DNA of 64,000 nucleotides from an uncultured Clostridia bacterium (lineage in GTDB: Bacteria > Bacillota > Clostridia > Christensenellales > Aristaeellaceae). The position numbers were made by a program, and so were the translations under genes. The stretch spans positions 32,915 to 96,914 of the forward strand of contig CALCQO010000040.1 of assembly GCA_937894675.1 (NCBI GenBank), written 5' to 3'. Of this stretch, positions 8,462-16,535 are shown piece by piece. Every line of letters starts with the position of its first letter. The stretch's first letter is position 1. Under the pieces are notes generated by a model. That model saw nothing but the letters and a program-made list of their open reading frames with translations, ran no database searches and was not told where the DNA came from.

Positions 8462-9181
8462 TTACAATAGGCCCGCGGCCGCCTCGTCGCACAGGATAAC
8501 GGCATTAGGGTGCATCTGCAGAATGGAGGCGGGCATTCCGGGGCTTACCTTGCCCTGCACCGCGCCCAGCACGGCCTCGGCCTTGTCCTGGCCCATGGCG
8601 ATGAGCACAATCTTTTTCGCTTCCATGATGGTGCCGATGCCCATGGAGATGGCCTTGCGTGGAACGTCCTCTTCCTTCTCAAAGAAGCGCTTGTTGGCGT
8701 CGATGGTGCTGGGGGTTAAATCCACCAGGGAGGTGCCGTAGGCAAAATCCTCCGCCGGCTCGTTAAAGCCGATATGGCCGTTGCGCCCAATGCCCAGCAG
8801 CTGCAGATCGATGCCGCCCTTTTCCTTGATCTGGGCGTCGTAGCGCTTACCTTCCTCGGCCATGTCCTTGGCGTTGCCGTTGGGCAGGTAGCTTGCCTTC
8901 ATGTTGATGGATTGAAACAGCTGCTCCCGCATAAAGGAATGGTAGCTGTTGGGGTTGCTCTCGGGCAGCCCGGCGTACTCGTCCAGGTTAAAGGAAATGG
9001 CCTGGGAAAAATCCAGCTTGCCTTCCTGGTGCCATTTCACCAACTGCTGATAGGTGCCAATGGGGGATGAGCCGGTGGCCAGCCCCAGCACGCTGTCGGG
9101 CTTCTGGGTAACCTGCGCCGCGATCAGCAGCGCGCAGGCGAAACTGACATCCTCAGGGTAACGATACACGCGAACAACCAT
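8462..9181 (-). CDS. nagB: glucosamine-6-phosphate deaminase
   Basis: 239 residues, starting at the ATG at 9181 with GGGAGGG upstream; a longer in-frame extension has no ribosome site. It converts glucosamine-6-phosphate to fructose-6-phosphate and ammonia. Motifs: LATGSSPIGTY (sugar phosphate loop), NLDEYAGL with D67, and GIGRNGHIGFNEP with H136 and E141. The aspartate of the E. coli NDGH motif is Asn here, as is usual in Firmicutes. It is transcribed towards the origin and occupies the place where dnaA is found in most Bacillota. Confidence 0.95.
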   Translation of the reverse strand: MVVRVYRYPEDVSFACALLIAAQVTQKPDSVLGLATGSSPIGTYQQLVKWHQEGKLDFSQAISFNLDEYAGLPESNPNSYHSFMREQLFQSINMKASYLPNGNAKDMAEEGKRYDAQIKEKGGIDLQLLGIGRNGHIGFNEPAEDFAYGTSLVDLTPSTIDANKRFFEKEEDVPRKAISMGIGTIMEAKKIVLIAMGQDKAEAVLGAVQGKVSPGMPASILQMHPNAVILCDEAAAGLL

Positions 9182-9211
9182 GTGCAACCCTCCCTTTTCA
9201 TACTGAGGATA

Positions 9212-9240
9212 ATTATACCATATTTTCAGGCGATAGGATA
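9212..9240 (-). promoter_or_regulatory. candidate extended -10 promoter of nagB
   Basis: On the minus strand TGGTATAAT gives a perfect -10 (TATAAT, 9212-9217) with the TG extension. The -35 position (TATCCT, 17 bp away) is weak. It lies 30 bp before the nagB start. Confidence 0.55.
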
Positions 9241-9320
9241 GCATATGGGCGCCGGGTTTTGCGAAGGAATTGTAAAGGTTGGGGAAGGGGGTGTTGGGAA
9301 TTATTTGATTGTATGGTGAG

Positions 9321-9411
9321 ACGCAAAAGGCGCGTTGCTGTTTTGCTCTCGGGGTGTAGCGGGGTTTCACCCCGCACCCCACCAAAGGGGGTGACCCCCT
9401 TTGGAAACCGC
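9321..9411. repeat. dispersed palindromic repeat, family A copy 3
   Basis: Same order and orientation as copy 2: cgcaaaAGGCGCGttgctgTTTTGC, GCGGGGTttcACCCCGC hairpin, then CCAAAGGGGGT-GACCCCCTTTGG. The stems are changed but stay complementary compared with copy 2, meaning compensatory change. Confidence 0.75.
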
Positions 9412-9470
9412 AATTTTTTATCTTCCCTTTTTATGGTATACTGCAGGCAGAAAATACAGGAATTGTCCAT

Positions 9471-9529
9471 GCCGCCGCGCAGCGGCGGCTGCCGGGTCAA
9501 GGGGGGAAACCCCATGCCGCCGGAGGCAA
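9471..9529. repeat. dispersed palindromic repeat, family B copy 2
   Basis: GCCGCCGCgcaGCGGCGGC hairpin, then TGCCGGGTCAAGGGG-GGAAACCCC and CGCCGGAGGC. It lies 60 bp from family A copy 3, the same A-B pairing as at 6.7-6.9 kb. A poor promoter-like TATACT (9438-9443) lies between the two. Confidence 0.65.
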
Positions 9530-9561
9530 TCCCCCCTCTTTCCGCAAAGGAGGTACCCACC

Positions 9562-10938
9562 ATGTCCAGCATACAGCAAAAAGTACAATCGGCCCGCGCC
9601 TTTTACCAATCGGGCAAAACCCGGGACATCCCCTTCCGTCTGGAAGCCCTCCGCCGTTTGCAGGCCGCCATCGGGCAGCACGAAACAGCGCTGGAGGAGG
9701 CCCTGAAAACCGACCTGAACAAGTCGCCCTACGAAGCCCACATGACGGAAATCAGCCTGGTGAAGAGCGAGCTGCACCACGCCCTGGGGCATCTGAAGCG
9801 CTGGGCCAAGCCCCGCTGGGTGCGCCCGGGCCTGGGCCAGATGCCTTCCAGCGCCCGCGTCCTGCCCGCCCCCTACGGCACGGTGCTGATCATGAGCCCT
9901 TGGAACTATCCCTTCATGCTCACCCTGTCGCCCCTGATTGGCGCCATCGCCGCGGGCAACACCGTGGTGGTGAAGCCCTCGGACTACGCTCCCCAAACCT
10001 CCCATGTAATGGCGGCCATCCTTGCCGAGGCTTTTGAGGCGGGGCATGTGCAGGTGGTGGAGGGCGGCCGCCAGGAGAACAGCGCCCTGTTGGAAGAACA
10101 GTACGATTACATCTTTTTCACCGGTTCCCCCGGGGTGGGGCATTTGGTGATGGAAAAGGCCGCCCGGCACCTGACGCCCCTCACCCTGGAATTGGGCGGC
10201 AAAAGCCCGGTGATTGTGGAAGACAGCGCCGATATCGCCCAGGCCGCCCGGCGCGTCCTCTTTGGCAAGCTGGTGAACACCGGGCAGACCTGCATCGCCC
10301 CCGACTATGTGCTGGTGCCAGCCAGCAAAAAGCAGGCGCTGCTCAGCGCTCTGAAGGAGCAGGCCGCTTTGATGGTGCCTTCCGCCGAGTACCGGCGGCA
10401 GAACATGGGCAGGATTGTCAACCGCAAGCACTTCGACCGTCTGATGGGCTTGATGCAGGGCCAGACCCTCGCCCTGGGCGGGGAGGGCGACCCGGACACC
10501 CTGCATATCGCCCTGACCCTGCTGGACGACCCCGCCCCCGACAGCCCCGTGATGCAGGAGGAAATCTTCGGGCCCCTGCTGCCCGTGCTCTCCTATGAAA
10601 AGCTGGAGGACGCCCTCCAGTTTGTGGAAAGCCGCCCCCACCCCCTGGCCCTCTACCTGTTCACCCAGGACAAGGGCGTCGCCCATCGGGTGATGAACCG
10701 CCTGCTCTTTGGCGGCGGGTGCGTCAACGACACCCTGATGCACATCGCCAACCACCGCATGCCCTTTGGCGGCGTGGGCAACAGCGGCATGGGCCGCTAC
10801 CACGGCAAGTATTCCTTTGATACCTTCAGCAATTTCAAGGCTGTGCTGTATAAATCCAGGTTCTTCGACCTGCGGGTGCGCTACCACCCCTATAAAAAGC
10901 CGCAGGGCAAGCTGCCCGACGCGCTGTTCAAACTGTAA
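9562..10938 (+). CDS. NAD(P)-dependent aldehyde dehydrogenase
   Basis: 458 residues from the ATG at 9562 behind AAAGGAGG. Catalytic Cys244 sits in TGQTCIAPD, Glu210 in LELGGKSP, and the cofactor loop is FFTGSPGVGHLVMEKAA. Length and the C-terminal GGVGNSGMGRYHGKYSFDTFSN are those of class-3 type aldehyde dehydrogenases (YwdH/ALDH3), which oxidise medium or long aliphatic or aromatic aldehydes. Nine bases separate it from the serine hydrolase gene, so they form a two-gene operon. The substrate is not known. Confidence 0.92.
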   Translation: MSSIQQKVQSARAFYQSGKTRDIPFRLEALRRLQAAIGQHETALEEALKTDLNKSPYEAHMTEISLVKSELHHALGHLKRWAKPRWVRPGLGQMPSSARVLPAPYGTVLIMSPWNYPFMLTLSPLIGAIAAGNTVVVKPSDYAPQTSHVMAAILAEAFEAGHVQVVEGGRQENSALLEEQYDYIFFTGSPGVGHLVMEKAARHLTPLTLELGGKSPVIVEDSADIAQAARRVLFGKLVNTGQTCIAPDYVLVPASKKQALLSALKEQAALMVPSAEYRRQNMGRIVNRKHFDRLMGLMQGQTLALGGEGDPDTLHIALTLLDDPAPDSPVMQEEIFGPLLPVLSYEKLEDALQFVESRPHPLALYLFTQDKGVAHRVMNRLLFGGGCVNDTLMHIANHRMPFGGVGNSGMGRYHGKYSFDTFSNFKAVLYKSRFFDLRVRYHPYKKPQGKLPDALFKL

Positions 10939-10947
10939 GGAGGGCTT

Positions 10948-12339
10948 ATGAACTTTGCCGATACTTCCATTACGGGCCTCAACGCCCGCAATGTGCTGGA
11001 TTTTTTCCACCTGGCCAGGGAGAAGGACTTGTACCCCCACTCCCTGGTGGTGCTCAAAGAAGGGAAGACGGTGCTGGATGTCAGCTGGGCGCCCTATGAC
11101 AGCGGCCTGCCCCACATGCTCTTTTCCCTGAGCAAGAGTTTCCTCAGCTGCGCCGCGGGCTTTGCCGTGGCCGAGGGCCTGCTCGCCTGGGACAGCAGGG
11201 TAACCGATGTTCTGGCAAATGATGTGCCCGAGAACGCCGACAGCCGCCTGAAGGAAATCACCCTGCACCATCTGCTCAGCATGTCCTCGGGCCTGGACCC
11301 CCAGAGCGATACCGCCACCCGGGCCAAGGGCAGGGATTGGGCGCGGGAAATCCTGTCCTTCCAGGTGCTGCACACCCCAGGGGAGGTGTTCCACTACAAC
11401 TCCATGGGGTCCTACCTGGTCAGCTGCATGGTGCAGAAGGCTGCGGGGCAAACCATCCGGGATTACCTAATGCCCCGGCTCTTTACCCCCCTTGCTATCG
11501 ACAAGCCCGTCTGGGATATGAGCCCCGACGGCGTGTGCTTTGGCGGCTTCGGCTTAAACCTGAGCGCCCGGGACACGGCGAAGTTCGGCCAGCTGCTTCT
11601 GCAAAAAGGCATGTGGGAAGACAAGCAGCTGCTGCCCCGGGACTGGGTGGACAGGGCAACCCGCAGGCAGACGGATACCTCGAAGGTGGAGGAGCACCCT
11701 GACTGGGCGGCGGGCTACGGCTACCAGTTCTGGATGACAAGGGAAAACCGCTACCGGGGGGACGGCATGTTCGGCCAGGTGATGATGGTGGAAGAAAAGC
11801 GCCAGTTGGTGGTGGTGATGACCGCCGGCACCCGCTGGATGGGGCACCAGATGAACGCCATCCACGACACCCTGCTGTCGGACAATACCCAGCAGACCCA
11901 CGGCGATCAGATGGAGCTGAAGGCGGGCATCGCCTCCCTGGGCTACCCCTGCTGCCAGGATGACGGCCGGGGGGAGGATTTTTCCGGCGTGTATGTTTCC
12001 GGCGGCAAGCGGGTGCTGCGCGTCGACCTGCGCTCGGACGGGATGTACAGTGTGCAGCTGCACCGGGGCAGGGACGCCGAGCCCCTCAATGTGCTGCTGG
12101 ACAGGGGCAAGCCCCACCTGGGGGAAATGGCCTCGCCCCGCCCCGGCGCCCAGGCCCAGCCTTACCTGGGCAGCTACGGCCACGACCAGGGCTGCCTGAA
12201 AGCCCAGGTGCTGCTGCCCCAGGGCCCCTACGCCTGGATGGCAACCCTGGAAAAAACCCCCGACGGCCTGAAGGTAACCACCAGGGGCGTGGGCAGCGAC
12301 GAGGGGGAGAGGGTGTATGAAAAGCGTGGGAATGTATGA
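10948..12339 (+). CDS. serine hydrolase, class C beta-lactamase/esterase fold
   Basis: 463 residues, cytoplasmic (no signal peptide). The nucleophile motif SxxK is S60-L-S-K63; a HYNSMGSYLVS segment is the usual YxN-like tyrosine motif of this family. The last ~130 residues after LLSDNTQQT form a beta-rich extra domain (PYLGSYG). Such proteins are esterases, D-aminopeptidases or beta-lactamase-like; lacking a signal peptide, it is unlikely to give drug resistance. It lies directly behind the aldehyde dehydrogenase with AAGGAGGG before its start. Confidence 0.85.
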   Translation: MNFADTSITGLNARNVLDFFHLAREKDLYPHSLVVLKEGKTVLDVSWAPYDSGLPHMLFSLSKSFLSCAAGFAVAEGLLAWDSRVTDVLANDVPENADSRLKEITLHHLLSMSSGLDPQSDTATRAKGRDWAREILSFQVLHTPGEVFHYNSMGSYLVSCMVQKAAGQTIRDYLMPRLFTPLAIDKPVWDMSPDGVCFGGFGLNLSARDTAKFGQLLLQKGMWEDKQLLPRDWVDRATRRQTDTSKVEEHPDWAAGYGYQFWMTRENRYRGDGMFGQVMMVEEKRQLVVVMTAGTRWMGHQMNAIHDTLLSDNTQQTHGDQMELKAGIASLGYPCCQDDGRGEDFSGVYVSGGKRVLRVDLRSDGMYSVQLHRGRDAEPLNVLLDRGKPHLGEMASPRPGAQAQPYLGSYGHDQGCLKAQVLLPQGPYAWMATLEKTPDGLKVTTRGVGSDEGERVYEKRGNV

Positions 12340-12436
12340 TAAATACACTGAAAAAGGCAGCTGTTTTTGCACATAATGGCATAAATAGTTATTTGCTGCT
12401 CTATTGATAATTGTTGAATAAGAATCAGGTCATAAC

Positions 12437-12466
12437 GAATGAGCGCTCATGAAGGAGCGCCCATTC
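12437..12466. terminator. hairpin between convergent genes
   Basis: A 12-bp stem GAATGAGCGCTC/GAGCGCCCATTC with one mismatch and no clear T run on either strand. It may end one of the two convergent messages. The transition to AT-rich DNA begins here. Confidence 0.35.
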
Positions 12467-12485
12467 TCATAATCAAATTTATACC

Positions 12486-13286
12486 CTATTGAGAATTTTC
12501 CTGGTTCAGCCATTTCCTGTACCGACGGTAGAATGTGGATTGGCTGACGCCCAGGTTTTTCATGGCATTTGGAAGACTGATGCGGCCTTTCTGATAATCG
12601 CTCAATACTTCATGCAGTTTGGTATCATCAATGGGGAGCGGCTTTCTGCCAGAATAGCGCCCCTGAAGCGCTGCCTGCTGAATGCCGGTGCTTTGCCTCT
12701 TCTTCAGGTAGGCTTTTTCCTGAGCATACAGTTCCATCAATAGGGGATAATACAGCCCCCTTGTTGCGTCATCTATGTGGAAAGCCTGGGTTACAATGTC
12801 GTGCCCAAAACACAGGCTTTCCAGCAGGCGCCGGAGAATTTGTACGGAACGCTTGCCAAGGGTGCGGACACTGTCCATGCGGATTGTTTGCTTGTCATCG
12901 CTACTATTGTACGCTTTCACATACAGCAAATCACCGCTGTATACTGTGTCCGTTTTTATCAGCCATTCCAGCTGGTTCAAATACGCCATCTGATGCGGTT
13001 CCAGCAATTGCCAGAGGTCCTGCCGGTTTTCACCGGGGGCGCGTTCACTAATGAATACAGGGATGATATTCTTTCGAATGTAGTTTTCCTTGCGGGCGGA
13101 CAAATCCAGACCCGGTATACCCTGAAACAAATTCGCCGGCAGCATGTCTATCACAGTATAGTTCGGCGTAAACACATAAGCAAAGGAGCCGTCTTCCCAA
13201 ATAGTATAAGTGATGGCTGCGATTCGGTAGACAAATTGGTATTCGTCCTGTAAACAGATGATGCCCCGGGTGATATGTTCTTTCAT
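12486..13286 (-). CDS. HipA-kinase partner with C-terminal resolvase-type HTH
   Basis: 266 residues. The C-terminal ~55 residues (GRYSGRKPLPIDD ... LGVSQSTFYRRYRKWL) match the DNA-binding tail of Hin/resolvase recombinases, yet there is no recombinase catalytic domain. The N-terminal ~115 residues contain FAYVFTPNY, a conserved P-x-F and APGENRQDLW, which resembles the small N-terminal subdomain of HipA (called HipS when separate); this is a motif-level judgement. The start overlaps the stop of the upstream kinase gene by 4 bp (ATGA). I infer a regulator and antitoxin for that kinase. A. T content is higher than in the flanks. Confidence 0.6.
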   Translation of the reverse strand: MKEHITRGIICLQDEYQFVYRIAAITYTIWEDGSFAYVFTPNYTVIDMLPANLFQGIPGLDLSARKENYIRKNIIPVFISERAPGENRQDLWQLLEPHQMAYLNQLEWLIKTDTVYSGDLLYVKAYNSSDDKQTIRMDSVRTLGKRSVQILRRLLESLCFGHDIVTQAFHIDDATRGLYYPLLMELYAQEKAYLKKRQSTGIQQAALQGRYSGRKPLPIDDTKLHEVLSDYQKGRISLPNAMKNLGVSQSTFYRRYRKWLNQENSQ

Positions 13287-14140
13287 GATTCGATTTTCCT
13301 CAGCAATTGGTAAGAGGCCAGCAGGATTCTGTCATAACGTGCGCGAAGCATATGCAGAAGAAAAGCCTTGCGTACATCGCTGGTGAAGGGCGCTTGCTCG
13401 ATGAGGCGGGCCATTCCTTCCAAGTCCATCCTGTCCATGACCTGCTCCAGCGCTTCATTGCATTGTGAGAAAGCCAGGCTGTTGATGACCTCGTAGTAAG
13501 AGCTTTTTTTCCCCCGCAGTTTGATTTGAGAAGTGGGGAAGGTGAACACCCGCTTGCGGGTTTCCTCCTCGCTGCGCATGATATGGAGCATTTCATCCTC
13601 ATTCACCATTTGTGGAAACAGGCAGGAACCATTATCAAACACAGGCGCTAGTTGATAGCGGTTGTCTTTTTTTAGGAAACCCCAGTTGCTGCCGTGCCGG
13701 TCGAAATTGCCAAGCAGGGCATCCATGATGTAAACCTGCCAGAATGCGGAGATGGTTTCCTGCACATGGGTTAATTTTGTGTTGTCCCGCAGCATTTGCA
13801 TCACATCAGTGTATTCGTACTGGTATCTTTCCTTGTCCTGATCCAGGGTGCTTTCGCCCACATCATTGAAGGGCACAAACTGCTCGCCATTGGATAGAAA
13901 GCTTTTGCAGGCGACAACCTCCTCCTGATGGTAGGTGCCAAGATAGGTTTCCTGGGCGTCAATACCCAGCAGTGCGAAGGCGTGAGACCCCAAGTACTCG
14001 CTTACATGGTTCATGCGCACGCCAAAGGGGGTTACTGTCTGAAACTTCAGCATGTACTCGTTGCCGCTGATGAGGATGCCTATCTTTTTTTCAGAGCCGC
14101 CGTAGAAGCGGTTGCTCAATGGGTAGTTCGAAAAATCCAT
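13283..14140 (-). CDS. HipA-like/CtkA-like serine-threonine kinase
   Basis: 285 residues, far shorter than full HipA (~440) because it lacks the N-terminal subdomain. Kinase residues are complete: glycine-rich GGSEKK (14-19), ATP-anchoring K32 in YMLKF, the catalytic loop NFDRHGSN (D147, N152) and a metal-binding VFDNGS (D169). AGGAGGG precedes the start. It is first in a two-gene operon with the HTH protein. In HipBST-type modules a short kinase is held inactive by a separate HipS; a role as a toxin kinase, or as a CtkA-like effector, is inference. Confidence 0.75.
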   Translation of the reverse strand: MDFSNYPLSNRFYGGSEKKIGILISGNEYMLKFQTVTPFGVRMNHVSEYLGSHAFALLGIDAQETYLGTYHQEEVVACKSFLSNGEQFVPFNDVGESTLDQDKERYQYEYTDVMQMLRDNTKLTHVQETISAFWQVYIMDALLGNFDRHGSNWGFLKKDNRYQLAPVFDNGSCLFPQMVNEDEMLHIMRSEEETRKRVFTFPTSQIKLRGKKSSYYEVINSLAFSQCNEALEQVMDRMDLEGMARLIEQAPFTSDVRKAFLLHMLRARYDRILLASYQLLRKIES

Positions 14141-14156
14141 AATCCCTCCTGCGTAC

Positions 14157-14185
14157 AGAATAAATCAGGAAATCATTAGTGTCAA
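14157..14185 (-). promoter_or_regulatory. promoter of the HipA-like kinase operon
   Basis: On the minus strand TTGACA (14180-14185), 17 bp, TATTCT (14157-14162). The predicted start of transcription is only about ten bases before the ATG at 14140, leaving just the ribosome site as leader. Confidence 0.65.
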
Positions 14186-14247
14186 TAGAGTTATAAAATA
14201 ATTATGAAAATCATGTCAGAGTAACCAGTTTATTCTGTCTTGCGCTG

Positions 14248-14276
14248 TTTACAGCCGGGACGCCCTCCCCTATAAT
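14248..14276 (+). promoter_or_regulatory. promoter of the DUF6054 gene
   Basis: TTTACA (14248-14253), 17 bp, TATAAT (14271-14276); 34 bp before the ATG at 14310. Confidence 0.75.
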
Positions 14277-14309
14277 GATGCGGAATACACATAGAAGGAA
14301 GGATGTACC

Positions 14310-14648
14310 ATGGCGAAATATATGCAGCAGCTGGAAGGGAATTTTGATCTCCTGCTTAAGGTGCTGGAGGACGCTGCCCTATCCAGCGCCTCCGCCTCCT
14401 TTGAGGAGGGTAGCGACTGGCAGGAGGGGGACACCCGGGTGGCGGTGCGGGTGTACGAGCGCTACTCCATGATTGGATCCAACCGCGTCAGCCTGAGCAT
14501 TACCCTGATTGGCAAAGGCCGCGGCCTGTACGTGACCGCCATTACCTCCGGCGGCAGCCAGGCGGTGTTTTTCAAAGTGAACCGATTTGGTGAGGAGGCG
14601 TACCTGGATATTATTGAGAGCGCTGTAGAAGCAGCCCGCCGGCCATAA
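14310..14648 (+). CDS. DUF6054 family protein
   Basis: 112 residues with AGGAAGGA before the ATG. The sequence matches DUF6054 of Clostridia closely: GSDW, VAVRVYERYSMIGSNRVSL, AITSGGSQAVFFK and FGEEAYLD. The family is a small soluble protein without known function. It has its own strong promoter and is followed 66 bp later by a GNAT gene. Confidence 0.8.
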   Translation: MAKYMQQLEGNFDLLLKVLEDAALSSASASFEEGSDWQEGDTRVAVRVYERYSMIGSNRVSLSITLIGKGRGLYVTAITSGGSQAVFFKVNRFGEEAYLDIIESAVEAARRP

Positions 14649-14714
14649 GCGGACTATAAGGTGCGGGGTCAAGACCAGTTCAATTTTTTTAGCAGAAGGC
14701 ACGGAGGATGGCGT

Positions 14715-15275
14715 ATGCTGCGGCACAAAGGCACCCTTCCCCTTGAAACAGACAGGCTGTTTTTGCGCCCCATGGCGATGGCGGACGCTCAGGAAGCCTA
14801 TGCCAACTGGTGCGCAGATACGGAAGTTACCAGGTTTTTGCGCTGGCCTGCCCATGGGAGTTTGGCGGATACCCAGGCTGTGCTGAAAAGGTGGGTGGAC
14901 AGCTACCAGGACCCCGCCTTTTACCAGTGGGGTATTGAAGTCCGCGAGACGGGGCAGCTGATTGGCACCATCTCCGTGGTGGACAGGGATGAAACAACCG
15001 GCACCCTCCAAATCGGCTACTGCATCGGCACCCCCTGGTGGCATCAGGGCTACACCAGCGAGGCTTTTCAGCGGGTGATTCGGTTTTTGTTTGACCAGGT
15101 GGGCGCCCTGCGCATTGAATGCCAGCACGACCCCAACAACCCCCATTCCGGCCGGGTTATGGCAAAATGCGGCCTCCAGTATGAAGGCACTTTGCGCCAG
15201 CGGGACTGGAGCAACCAGGGCATTGTGGACGCCTGCCTATACAGCCTGCTTAGGGAAGAGTACCTGCAGGGCTGA
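14715..15275 (+). CDS. RimJ/RimL-type GNAT acetyltransferase
   Basis: 186 residues from the ATG at 14715; GGAGG lies eight bases upstream, while the earlier in-frame GTG has none. It has the RimJ/RimL layout: LETDRLFLRPM opening, IGTISVVD, IGYCIGTPWWHQGYTSEAF (acetyl-CoA site) and N-P-H-S-G-R-V-M-A-K-C-GL. Family members acetylate N-termini of ribosomal proteins or small amines; the acceptor here is unknown. Confidence 0.88.
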   Translation: MLRHKGTLPLETDRLFLRPMAMADAQEAYANWCADTEVTRFLRWPAHGSLADTQAVLKRWVDSYQDPAFYQWGIEVRETGQLIGTISVVDRDETTGTLQIGYCIGTPWWHQGYTSEAFQRVIRFLFDQVGALRIECQHDPNNPHSGRVMAKCGLQYEGTLRQRDWSNQGIVDACLYSLLREEYLQG

Positions 15276-15316
15276 GAGAAAGCCCGCAATCATGGCGTTT
15301 TGGGAGGATAGCGGCA

Positions 15317-15895
15317 ATGGGGAAAGAATACCTGATACCTGCCTGTTCAGGGAAGAAAATTGAAGTACAGCAGGGGCAAACCATCACGGTAATCGATGTG
15401 GAAGGCGGGCAGGTGGCGGACTTTTTTGCTTTGGCGAAAGAGAAGGAAGGGGAGTTTCTCTCCACGGGCGTTACCATTGACTGCAACGAATCCCTTCGTT
15501 TGCGCGTGGGCGGCCGTATCTATTCCAACCTGTACCATCCCATGCTGGAAGTGGTGGCGGATGATGTAGGGGAACACGACCTCCTTCATCCCTGCTGCCG
15601 CAAAGAAATGTATGATTTCTTTTATCAAAACGGGGAGGGGCATCCCAACTGCCTGGACAACATCAATGGCGCCCTTGGGGAAAAGCGGCCCATCATCACG
15701 CCAATCAACCTGTTTATGCATACAAAAATCCATACGGACGGCAGCATTTCGGTGGAAGCCCCGCTTTTCAAAGCCGGGGATAGGATTGTGCTGCGGGCGC
15801 TGATGGATCTGACCCTGGGGGTGGCGGCGTGCAGCGTATCGGAAGGTAAGTGCAACAGCGGGACATGCTCGCCGGTTTTGGTTGTGATTGATTGA
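15317..15895 (+). CDS. DUF1989 urea-carboxylase-associated family protein
   Basis: 192 residues. Matches DUF1989: GGQVADFFAL, a HPCCRKEMYDFFY segment, NCLDNINGAL, TPINLFMHT and a final LRALMDLTLGVAACS with KCNSGTCSPVLVV. Conserved cysteines and histidines suggest a bound metal. The family accompanies urea carboxylase and aminomethyl transferases in other bacteria, but neither is near here, so the role is open. GGGAGG precedes the start by about ten bases. Confidence 0.82.
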   Translation: MGKEYLIPACSGKKIEVQQGQTITVIDVEGGQVADFFALAKEKEGEFLSTGVTIDCNESLRLRVGGRIYSNLYHPMLEVVADDVGEHDLLHPCCRKEMYDFFYQNGEGHPNCLDNINGALGEKRPIITPINLFMHTKIHTDGSISVEAPLFKAGDRIVLRALMDLTLGVAACSVSEGKCNSGTCSPVLVVID

Positions 15896-15942
15896 TGTTT
15901 TACGCAAGCGGTGCCGATCATCTGTTTTAGGCGGTGAGAACC

Positions 15943-16290
15943 ATGTGTGGGAATTGCGGTATCATCGCCGCGCTGTTTAACGCGGCGGGGCAGGAACCTC
16001 ATTCCAACTTTATGCCCGTTGTCCGGTTTTTGGAGGCTATGGAAAGTCAGGGGCGGGTGGAGCTCTACGCGGGGGACTGTCCGCTGCCGGAAATCCTGGA
16101 TGTGCTGGACGCGGAGATGCATTTTACCCTTTGCCAGTATCTGCGGTGCACCCAGTGCGGTCAGTTTTTCTTCCTGGGCGCGTGCGTGCGGGGAACGCCC
16201 AAGTTCAAAATAATCGAGCGCATAGAGCGGGAAAACCTGGACAACCTGCTGTGGGGACGGGTTGGGGCGAAATATCATAACAATCGATAA
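15943..16290 (+). CDS. small cysteine-rich hypothetical protein
   Basis: 115 residues from the ATG at 15943; a GTG three codons earlier is the alternative. It opens with a CGNC pair and later has LRCTQCGQFFFLGACVRG, so four or more cysteines could form a zinc ribbon around residues 2-5 and 78-90. I do not recognise the family. It is 47 bp behind the DUF1989 gene and may be co-transcribed. Confidence 0.55.
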   Translation: MCGNCGIIAALFNAAGQEPHSNFMPVVRFLEAMESQGRVELYAGDCPLPEILDVLDAEMHFTLCQYLRCTQCGQFFFLGACVRGTPKFKIIERIERENLDNLLWGRVGAKYHNNR

Positions 16291-16292
16291 GC

Positions 16293-16320
16293 AAAAAAAC
16301 CTGCCGGAATGTCCGGCAGG
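16293..16320 (-). terminator. rho-independent terminator of the Nif11 gene
   Basis: 9-bp perfect stem CCTGCCGGA/TCCGGCAGG with a 3-base loop, followed on the minus strand by seven T. The same stem occurs again at 16493-16513, nearer the gene. Confidence 0.75.
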
Positions 16321-16321
16321 C

Positions 16322-16513
16322 CAGCGTGTCGAAAAAGCCGGCAACCGCATGTTTCGATACCGAAACATGCTTGCGTTGTCACATCATCTGCCAGAATCGG
16401 TCACTTACGAATCATGTAAGCTTCCTCTTCTGGCAGATTCGTTCCTAGCCATGCAGACTTTTTGGACACGCTGCACTTCTTTGACAATCTGACCTGCCGG
16501 AGAGTCCGGCAGG
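16322..16513. other. structured inverted-repeat element (MITE or structured RNA candidate)
   Basis: Termini CAGCGTGTCGAAAAAG (16322-16337) and CTTTTTGGACACGCTG (16458-16473) pair over 16 bp with one mismatch. Inside are two more stems: GCATGTTTCG/CGAAACATGC (16347-16370) and ATCTGCCAGAA/TTCTGGCAGAT (16386-16438), the latter enclosing CTTAC/GTAAG. Together they would fold as a three-way junction. A second copy of the flanking CCTGCCGGA hairpin lies at 16493-16513. It is non-coding and sits in the 3' region of the Nif11 gene. Confidence 0.6.
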
Positions 16514-16535
16514 CGGAGGGGCTTTCTTCGTTTTG

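Noticed and set aside
9418..11451. 677-codon open frame on the minus strand
   Set aside because: Fully antisense to the aldehyde dehydrogenase and serine hydrolase genes, which have clear catalytic motifs and ribosome sites; the protein is a Gly/His-rich shadow of GC-rich codons.
10948..12339. Antibiotic-resistance beta-lactamase
   Set aside because: The SxxK fold is shared, but there is no signal peptide and an extra C-terminal domain fits an intracellular esterase or peptidase better.
12486..13286. Site-specific recombinase (Hin family)
   Set aside because: Only the DNA-binding tail is Hin-like; the catalytic serine resolvase domain is absent.
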